Shown one piece after another: positions 1-10,400 of a DNA stretch of 64,000 nucleotides. This DNA is from Steromphala cineraria (lineage: Eukaryota > Mollusca > Gastropoda > Trochida > Trochidae). The number at the start of each line of letters is the position of its first letter. The first letter of the stretch is position 1. A model generated the notes under the pieces. That model was not told the origin of the DNA. It saw nothing but the letters and a program-made list of their open reading frames with translations, and ran no database searches. Both the position numbers and the translations under genes were made by a program. The DNA lies in NCBI GenBank assembly GCA_916613615.1, contig OU744730.1:5115582-5179581 (forward strand), written 5' to 3'.

Positions 1-123
1 AGAGAGTTCATTTTCATCGAAATCAAAATTATAAAAGAGATTGGTGAACTGTAATATATGTTGAAAGTTTTGAAGCGATAGCTTCGGACTTGCGCCATTT
101 GTGTATATGCGCATGCTCAGAGT

Positions 124-198
124 CGTATTGGCCCGGTCTGCTCGTATTGGCCCAGTTTGGCCCGTATTGGCCCAGCTTACCTGTATTGGCCCAGTTGC
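124..198. repeat. Short degenerate tandem repeat, ~20-bp unit
   Basis: Four degenerate units share the word TATTGGCCC at about 20-bp spacing. The repeat keeps a frame open on the minus strand, which explains a short repetitive peptide there. I do not regard it as a gene. Confidence 0.7.
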
Positions 199-200
199 CG

Positions 201-664
201 AATCGTATAGTGTAGGCCATTCAGATTGTATAAGTGCCATATCATTGATAGTTAATTAATAAATGAGTATATAATAAAAACGTGTCTTTGAGATAAGTGT
301 ATGTTTGAATACGTGTCTCTATCCATTTCTCTACTTTATTTCATACATGTTTGACAATATTACAATAAAAAAATAGCGACTCATGGTTGACTGTATCCCA
401 CAAAAGCTTCAATTATTTTCATTGTTTTAAATTATTTTTTGCAAGAGATCATTTGTCGGAAGAATTATTTTAAGAAAGGAGTATTGAAACCGTTTTATTT
501 CAAATGTTTATTTATCATACATTGTCTTGTAATTAACTAGCATCAGAAAGCTGTTTTAACGTACATCGATCGCTGTCATGATGTATTTGACTGTGACGAA
601 ATCAAACGTCTTTAATTGCAATAAAATGTTTCTATCATGCACAGGGGCAGTAACACAAGCACTT
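201..664. other. No gene or repeat recognised
   Basis: AT-rich sequence with no long open frame and no structure that I can name. Confidence 0.5.
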
Positions 665-671
665 TGGGCTT

Positions 672-864
672 CATCTTCCTACGCAAAACCTAAAACGCCA
701 GTTTCCAAACTGTCAGTTTTATGCCTTGCTGCATTAGCTTGAGTTTTCGGTGCTTGCTCTCTAGTCTGTAGGGGCACTATAGCAGCACAGAAAAGTAAAG
801 GCTCTGCAGCAAGGCATGAAATGACAGTTCGGAACTGGCGTTTTAGGCTCTGCGTAGGAAGATG
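672..864. mobile_element. Foldback (MITE-like) element
   Basis: Positions 672-733 and 805-864 are inverted copies of each other with a few mismatches, separated by about 70 bp. Both arms contain the words ACGCCAGTTTCC/GGAACTGGCGT and CATCTTCCTACGC/GCGTAGGAAGATG. The open frames seen here on both strands are by-products of the inverted repeat. No target duplication was identified. Confidence 0.7.
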
Positions 865-1326
865 TTTGGGCATGGGTATTGCCCATATACTATACAAAAA
901 AAGCCTTTTCAACCGGCATTTCGATCCCCGAAATAAACATATTTCAACGTATTCTTGTGATGACATCAACAAAATGCCTCTAACCTGTTTCCAAAAGCCT
1001 TATCTTTCATCCGACATCGATCTTACATTTCAATATCAATCAATGTAACCATAACAGATCTTGTAATAAAAAATGTATGTATTGGTTGCCAATTTGGATT
1101 TTCACTTTACATTGTCCTTATCATGAAATGGCCATTAATCTACGAATACAAACCACTCTTAATCCATGTATTGATTAAACAAATAGTGATACTCAATTCG
1201 TTGTTTTAAAAGCAAGGATGATTGATCCAGACTGTACTACTAGGCATTATCACAGACTAATGGCATATGACGAAGGAACAATAAGATGTATGATAATAAC
1301 ACATTGACCCGCTTGTTAGAAATTAA

Positions 1327-1333
1327 TATATAA
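1327..1333 (+). promoter_or_regulatory. Possible TATA box for the lectin gene
   Basis: TATATAA lies about 124 bp upstream of the proposed start codon at 1457, leaving room for a 5' leader of roughly 95 nt. In AT-rich DNA such words are common, so this is only positional support. Confidence 0.25.
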
Positions 1334-1456
1334 TGAGCCAATAAATCTGTATTGTCAGGACTGTAACTGTTATCACTTCAGATTGCCTACTGGGAGAGTC
1401 GGTATCGTTAAGAAGAGGTTCACACTCATCTTCAGAGTCCAAGCAAGACCAACAGT

Positions 1457-1499
1457 ATGAACTTAAGACAGCTGTTCCTCTTTCTTCCAATGCATTATG
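1457..1499 (+). CDS. Lectin gene exon 1 (signal peptide)
   Basis: ATG followed by 14 codons starting MNLRQLFLFLPMHY and one extra base, ending at a strong GTAAGA donor (1500). Phase 1 matches the acceptor at 6650-6651 exactly. The joined sequence gives a classical short signal peptide. This exon is inferred; transcript data would settle it. An alternative start lies at 6573. Confidence 0.6.
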
Positions 1500-4400
1500 G
1501 TAAGAGTTAGAATTTGTGAATTGATATTTTCATTTCCAACATCATTAAACGTATTATTATACCAACGATCGAGGGTATACAGTAATACCATCGATTCCGT
1601 CCGTCCGTGTGCATTTCTTTGTCCACGGAAAAAATAATCATCCGAATATTTTCAAATTTTGAACAGTTCTTCTATGTTTCTAGTTGGGATACATTGCCAA
1701 ATTAAAAACAATTTAAGGTTTATTTACTTTACGGATAATTGATTGCTAGTCATTTTCCAATATCAGATTTTTCTCCGACCGATTGCAGAAAAACTAATAG
1801 CTGATTCTTTTCAAATTTTACATATATCATTTAACGTAATAAGAGAAATTCAGTTCCAAATCACAAGGGATTGTGTTTATTTTTCAAGAATTTCCATTAG
1901 AATTTGTCCTGCCTAATGCAAACTATTCACCCAATAGATTTCCTATTTTGTTCATGCTTTTTCCAACTAGGAGGCTGCAGTGCCAAATACTAAATTATTT
2001 TTTTATTTTTTACACATCAGGACTGAAAGTCCAGATGAGCTTATGGCATGGCCCGTCGTCCGGCGTCCGTCCGTCCGTAAACTTTTGACACTTTCGACTT
2101 CTACTCATGAAGCATACACACTAGAGAGCTATAATTGTGTGTACAGGTACCTTAGCATATGGAGATTCTAATTTGTAACTTTGGTGACCCTGTGACCCCA
2201 AATAGGGTCACAGGGGTCACAACCTTAAAACCTATTTTCATCCTCTTCTCCAGTTCCAAAAGGAGAAGAGAGTTAAAAATGATATGTGCAGACTCCTTGG
2301 ACAATGGGGATTCTAATTTGTAACGTTGGTGACCCTGTGACCCCAAATAGGGTCACAGGGGTCACAACCTTAAAAACCTATTTTCATCTTCTTCTCCAGT
2401 TCTAAAAGGACTAGAGAATTGAAAATGATATGTGCAGACTCCTTGGCCAATGGGGATTTTAAATTGTAGATTTCGTGACCCCATGACCTCAATTAGGGTC
2501 ACATGGGTCACAACCTTAAAAACTTATTTTCATCATCATCTTCAGTTCCAAAAGGTCTATTGAGCCGAAAGACTGCATGTAGACTCCTTGGCCAATTGAG
2601 ATTCTAAACTGTAGGTTTCGTGACCCCAAGACCCCAAATAGGGTCACAGGGGTCACAATCCTAAAAACCTATTTTTGTCTATTAGATGACAGTCTATGGC
2701 AAATTTATTTCTCCTTGGATATTTTAGTGTGGACTTCTATCACTGTCTAATATTGGCGATCTAGAAAGTGTTGAATAATAATAAATCATTTGGTTATGAA
2801 ATATATTCCGAAATCGTTGCATTTGTTTTGTAATTTTTTTATAAGTTTTCTTGAAATAGGTAACAACAGTTTCATTTATAGCTCATCTGGCCTGTATAAA
2901 GCAAACTTGATATGATGCCTGATGAGCTACAGAGCCTATGGCTCTATTTTTTTTACGTATTACGAAATATACAAATTGGGACAGATTTTCTCACAATGTA
3001 TTACTCCTTGGTGAATGAATTTTGTTATGTTGATACACCTGATGATACTCTTGATCGAGTTTGAAAGCCATTTCCTAAATTGATTTTTGACGGAGTTATG
3101 ACCCTTGATTCTGAAATTGGACTTGGAGCTATTAACAGGTCTTAAAGTCTATGGGGACAGGTGTTCTTTTACATTTAAACACTTTGATTAATGAAATTTC
3201 TTTCACTGACTTTTGACTCAAAGCGTAAATAGCAGATTTCGGGGGTCTGTGATCCATGCTCACCTTTTTCTTGTTGATTTTGTACATGTCTTCTGACATA
3301 CTTATTACTAAGAGGGATGTATTCTTGATTTTTTTTACAAATTTATGAATATAGGGGAGACCTGTGCAAAGCGCGCCCCCGGGGCAAAGTAACCAAGCGT
3401 TATTTCTTCAAAACTATCGACAAATGGAATAATTTGTCCTTACCAACGAATGAATGTAACCATAATGAAGCGTTGTGACCAACACTGGAGTCATTTGCCT
3501 GAGTTGTGGACGCAGAATTTCATATATTCGAAAAAACGCGATTTTACTATAAGGAACGGATATGTCTCAAATTCAAATATTTCATAAAAATACAAAACGG
3601 AACAATGAACTCTCGTACACATGTAACATGAATTGGTATCATTAATTCTATAAATAATGAAATTTGTAATTACTTGCTTTAAGGATTTTCTTTGATGTAC
3701 TTAACAAATGCTACCATGGGGCAAAGCGCTTCCCCCGGGGCAAAGTAACCAAGCGTTATTTCTTCAAAACTATCGACAAATGGAATAATTTGTCCTTACC
3801 AACGAATGAATGTAACCATAATGAAGCGTTGTGACCAACACTGGAGTCATTTGCCTGAGTTGTGGACGCAGAATTTCATATATTCGAAAAAACGCGATTT
3901 TACTATAAGGAACGGATATGTCTCAAATTCAAATATTTCATAAAAATACAAAACGGAACAATGAACTCTCGTACACATGTAACATGAATTGGTATCATTA
4001 ATTCTATAAATAATGAAATTTGTAATTACTTGCTTTAAGGATTTTCTATGATGTACTTAACAAATGCTACCATGGGGCAAAACGCGCCGGGGGAAGCGCT
4101 TTGCCCCGTGTGTTATAAAATATATCTTTCTGGTTAACATATTGGTGTAAAAGTTATTATCTTACATTGATTAAGCAAATAATGTAGAGGAGCACTATCA
4201 TTTTCATTTCAGCATGCTGCTGTATTTTATAAAAATGAAATATACCAATTACTTAAAGGGGTTTGTTTTGTTAAAGAATGACGACAAGTAACAGTTACAA
4301 AAACACATTTTTCTGTTGTTTTTTAGATCATGAAGATATAATTCATTGTATATTACTGTTCAATCCTAAACGATAAGCAATTTATGCCGTTATGCAAAGT

Positions 4401-7400
4401 TCGACACAAAATAGATGATGTGAATTCTTTAATTCGTCCATATTACCAATTCATTTCTTCTTTGCTTTTATGTATTACTTGTTTTGATAGTCATTGACCT
4501 ACATTATTAGCACTTTCGTAGTTAAAAGAATGTACATGTACCAACCATAATGATATTTGGTCAGTGAGAATGTTGAACATGTAGGCCTATGACATGTTAA
4601 GGAATATTTTGCGCATCCTTGCATATATTATCAACTTTTATGTTAATTCTATCATCATATGGGTTCGATAGTTGCCTTGCATTATCAAGATGATAGATTT
4701 GGATTAGTATTGGCTGATTATTTGTGTGTAATATCTATTACATTCTGTGTTGTTTTTCACATGAGGCAAAGCGCCCAGGGGCTTGGGCACTTTGCCCCAA
4801 ACTACAGGGCAAAGCGCGCCCCCTTAGTCAAAATACGTGTACGTAAATATATCCTGATGCCAAAATGGTAGATTAAAAAAGCATATGCCATGTAATAGTC
4901 TATTTGATAAGTATTAGAGACATTGGGCAAGTTGCATTCTGTACATGTCAGGTTGCACACTAGGCGCGCTTTGCCCTGGTCTTCCCTAATCACCATTGTT
5001 GTAATCATACGGCCTTTTAACAACAATATCATTTGTGATTCCTAAAGGATAAATGTTATGGAAGTGTGTTTACCATTAAATACAAAGATCTTTCAACGTG
5101 ATTTTCCAAACTTAAGAACTGAAATATGTTTTGCGCTTCAAAGGTGACAAATATCTTAGAAATCGTTAGTGGACAAAGGCAAAACGGTAACGTCAAACGT
5201 TTTCAAATATTTATACTGTAGAAGACAATAATGGTATCAGTCATCCGTGAGCGGCAAATTTGTCGATTGTAGGAGCGTAATTATTTGTTTATGTTTCACC
5301 TCGTGTAATTGAGGATACTAAACGAGTTCCCGTTGAATAACATTTTCATTTAACCAGTGGGTTATTTGTTATCTATCACGAGTTTCATAATAATGTAAGA
5401 AACCCGGATTTAGATAAGTATTTTTATATACCATAAGACAGCGCGTGATGTCATTACACAGTTTGTTTTAACATTTTATATTTATTAGAAAGTGATTTCT
5501 TTGTTTTGCGAGTAATATACAGAGAATGCTGAATTACGTTCCGTTAAAAAATTAATGAAACGAGTGCCTGCTTGTGGTAAAACGAGCAAAAGTGTATCAT
5601 ATCTAAATACAATTCCTAACATTTATAAAAATGGTACTTAACGGGTCTCTAGGGTCAAGGGTCTAGTTGGATCTAGTATTTTCGTAATTGTTACCTGAAT
5701 TAATTTTCTGAATATTTGAAAAACACTGCCGACATAACTTTTGCGGCACGGCAGCTATCATTGTGACGTCATACTGAAAGAAAAGTTCATGTTATTTCAT
5801 AGTGTCTAATAAAACTGTAGATTTATCAAATAGTTATACATTTAAGAGACGAGTAATGAATACAGAAAATATGTATTTCACAAATATAACCCCCATCTGA
5901 ATATCTAACCATGTCAACCATTTATCAAACTCCAGCACCAGATACAAGAGGATCTCGAAATATGGTTGGAAAGTGTTTTTTTTACACATGGACGATTTGT
6001 GATCAAAACCAAAATTACACTATGTGCACTTAGATACACAAGCAGGTGAACAAACTTGTGGTACACAACTGTATAATGCCAATCAAATGAACATTTCAAT
6101 TCAAAATAACGTAACGAGTGCATCTATTAATGATGACTGCATGATTCGGAACATCCTGCTACATCAGCGTATATGTCTTCGCGTTATGCTACAACCTATC
6201 CGCTGATATCCTTCTGCTATATATCGCAAGCCAATTTAATGACGCCCTTTCAGTGATAGCGGCAAACTGGATTCTTGATTTCGTTCCGCGTGCTCACCGC
6301 GTGATTCAAATTAACCAATAGGAATGCTATTAGATAATATATCTAATACTCATTGCAGGCTCCCGCTTGGCTCCAAATCGCACTCTCTTAGATTTCCACG
6401 AGCGACATCATTAGACAACAGTGTGTGGAGTTCAAAATAGTTTGACTGAAAACAGACAGGCTATAAATAGACTAACCACCCGTCAGCGATACGACTGAAT
6501 ACCGGTACCACAGAAGGATATCAGGGGATAGGTTGTAGCATAACGCGGAGACATATACACTGATATAGCAGGATGGATTCAGAATACAAAGTTCGTCTTT
6601 ATCCCCTTTATTTTTCAAGTCATTATTCGCAATTTCTTATGTTTTCTTCAGCTTATGCCATTACGTTGTTCAACGCTGCCTTGCACAAGACTTGTACACA
6701 GAGCTCTGACTATGATGCAGGGAAGGTGGCAGGAAACGCCGTCGATGGCGTTGTGGGTACCAGCATGAAAACTTGTGCAAGCACTGCTCATAACGACCTT
6801 ACTCCGTGGTGGCGAATCGATCTGGAGCAAAACTATGTTGTACATTCCGTCATGGTGCGCAACAGAAACCAATATGGTAAGAAATAATACACATTAATTA
6901 CATTAATATATAACTATGTTGTACAATCCGTCAAGGCGCGATACACGCGTTGGTAAGATAGATATAGGGGAGACCGGGGCAGGCACGGCCCCGGGGCATG
7001 TTCGTCTTTTCGCTGTTGTTCGGGGCCATTTTAACTTAAATTGGTAATTCCTAAAAGACAACATGACCTCACTCCCACACTGACTGACACTGGTGACAGC
7101 CCAACATGTGATTTACAAACTGTGGAATAAACCCGTTTTCATCTAGTTGAGTAAAATATTCGACTTAGTTAACTATGTTTTTGACAAATGTTGACTGTTT
7201 AGGAATATTTTTAACGAGCTTAAACCAACATGCCGAGACGTATATGTAACGATCAAGTTATTTGGCATGAGGGCTGTTTTTTCGTAGCATAGAAAAAAGA
7301 GCAAACGTGGTTTGTGGGGTACGTTCGGTCATTACAGGCGGGGCACATTTGGCCGTGAATTTTAAGGTCCTCCTCTAAACAATTTCTCTTAAGGTCATCC

Positions 7401-10400
7401 TCCTCAAAAGAACTTTCTTGAAGGTTCTTGAATAGTAGGCTTCTGTTCTCCTCCTCTTACCAATTCTTTTGGTAATAGAAAGTTAACTGAGTCAACATCA
7501 TTATAAAATATCTCTTACGCAAGCGGGCAAGGATATGCCGGGTATTAAAGTTTGCATAATGGTCATGGGAATTACAGTTTTTCTAAAAATAACTCGCATT
7601 TTGATTGGTTGACGGAACTATTTTGCATCCATTCATGATTCGCTTGGATCTTCTAATTCAGTTGAGAGATATAGATGAAAGAGCTTATACTTTAATTGCA
7701 AAAGTCACACCTTACTGCAACATTTTTAATGGGAAATCAATACCTTCTGATGTTTTCTTTGTCGTAAATACAAGTTTAAAACTTCAAGACGACGCAAGGT
7801 GAGAGAGTCGCCGGCCAAACTGTCGTTACGTCATAGCTCTTTGACGTCATTAATCATGACGTCATACATTCCTCACTAGGTTTGTCAAACGTAACGAAAG
7901 CTAACGACGTCTTACTTTTTCTTTCCGGTTGTCCGCAGTCAATAAAAACGATTTTTTGAATGATATGAGACAATAATGTTTTTGATATAATGTGACAACC
8001 ATATAACAAACTATTTAAAATTAGATCGTGAGTTGCGAACTACTTAAAGCCGCCCATCCTGAAGTAGTGAGCAAAATTATGAATGGCGTATGAGTACAAT
8101 TTGTACTCTACCGTCCAAGCGTTTTTTTAACGTTTCTCTTTTTCCCCCGTCTTTACGCATCAAACTTATCTTGGGTAAGAAAAAGAATAACCAACTCGAT
8201 GCTCGGAATTACGGATTATCTGTCCCCCGTAAATTATTGTGTCAAACTCCTCGCTGAAGCTCGGAGTTTATCACAATAATTAACTCAGGACAGATAATCC
8301 GTAAGTCTTTGTAAAGTAATGCAGCAGTGTTTCTATCCCAAATATTGAATACTACGAGTAGCATCTTATTTCTCTTCAATTGTTGTAGGCTGAATATGTT
8401 CTGTTTGTTCCCAAAGATGGCCGAACCTGCCCCTGAGGGAAACCGAACCTGCCCCGATGCGGGGCATGTTCGGTTTTTCAACCCGTTGTCTTTAAAGCGT
8501 TAAATAGTTATTGGCAAACTAGTTATGTTAGTCACTTTCAACAATTATTGCAATAAAGTTAAGATATGTCTCAATACTGTATGTGTACAAACGTACAATA
8601 GTATATGTCGAAAAAACAACTCATTACCTACATTTTAGTGAAAAGGGGACGTACCGGCCCCGGTCTCCCCTGCCTAATTACACTGAAATTCAATTCTACC
8701 ATGACATTTTAAAATCCCTTTATTTGATTTGTTATTTCCATAGTCTTATCTACGTTCGAACACGATTTTTGAGATTTACCTCGTTTTAATACGACTCCAG
8801 TTGAATAGTCTCGACAATTCATTTATTCTTAACGTTGTTTACTCTTTGTTGTCGCATAATCATTGATTTACATTTCTGTACGCCCTACCTTTCATAAATG
8901 GATAAACCCTGCGACAGCATCACGCCTGTACGAAAGCCTACAGGGCTCAGAATGGATTTTTGAAATTTCTCTTTTAAAAGTGGTAATTACCACTTTTGAA
9001 ACTGGTAATCACCATATCTTTGGTTATTGGTTATTACCACTTTTAACTCGTAAATTCCACTTATAAATAAACTAGTGTCCAAAAGAAACGCTACCCAAGT
9101 AGCGTCTTTCTATATGGGTTTGTAAAAATTTATGTCGATGCAAACACGCGGTAGCGTTTCTTTTGGACACTAGTTTATTTATAAGTGGAATTTACGAGTT
9201 AAAAGTGGTAATAACCAATAACCAAAAATATGGTAATTACCAGTTTCAAATGTGGTAATTACGAGAAAAAAATGGTATTTACCAATTATAAAAGAAAGAA
9301 ATTCAAAAAAACATTTCCCCCAAAAAGTGGTAATTACTAGAAAAAGTGGTAATTACCACTTTTAAAAGAGAAATTTAAAAAATCCATTGTGAGCCCTGTC
9401 GGCTTTCGTACGCCTGAGCTTCTGTGACATAAAATGATGCAATTTAAACGCAATTAACTCGTCATGGTAAAATGGAGACAAACCTACTGTGTGTGATTCG
9501 AATTGTGCAAATGATGTTGTTCCGTCCTTATGCACAGCAGAAGTTATATTTATATAAAGCATCGCCATTTATACAGGTTAAACTTTCAAACACGTTATAA
9601 CCGTGTGGACAAACATAAACTAATCGGCAAAAGAAACTTATCACTCAATTAAAATTACTCTTATTAAATAACGAAAAGTGCTAATAGGTTGAAATATAGT
9701 CAGTATAGTAAATAAATCAGTCCCAAAAACATTAAAAAACAGAAAATAGTATTTGACATAATCCGTAGTGCGCTCAAAACATTTTAATTGAGCAGGGGTC
9801 AAAAACAAAAATTACAAACCATCATTTTGGTAATTTTTTCTCTCTAAAATCATGAATATTGGAAAGAAAACATCGGATCAGACTTTAATATGCTCAAGAC
9901 AAGTGTAAGCACACAAAAATAACAATTACTAGATTAGCGTTTGCGGGACACCGCAAAAGGAGAACGGCCCCGAAACTTGGGGTTTCGCCTTACCCTGTTC
10001 CGCCTTCTACAAGCCTCAGCATATTGGGCATTTTCTTGTGACCATGACTTTTGACACTCAAGGTCACGCAATCAATGAATACATTTCATTGAATATAACA
10101 TTAATGTAATGAATTAAAGTGTTAAAAGTTAAAATAATCCATTTTCTCAATATATGTTGACCTTGCTGTGACCTTGACCTTTGACCTTGAAAGTGAACAT
10201 GTCATTGTAATTCCCCAGAGGTGTAGACACTTATACATGTTCATGAGTTCTGAAAAGCCTAATTGGATTAAGTTATATCCAAATTAGTTGCACATTGCAA
10301 TAACACAAATCTTATGACCTTGACCTTTGACCTTGAAGGTTACACAATCAGTGAACACTTTTCATTGAGGATAACAATCATCTATTGATTTAAAGTGTTC

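Noticed and set aside
2160..2690. CRISPR-like repeat array
   Set aside because: Units are ~145 bp without short constant repeats and unique spacers, and the context is eukaryotic transposon DNA.
7605..7802. 65-codon frame as an extra lectin-gene exon
   Set aside because: No splice sites in matching phase and no domain; it lies inside GGGGAGACC element copy B.
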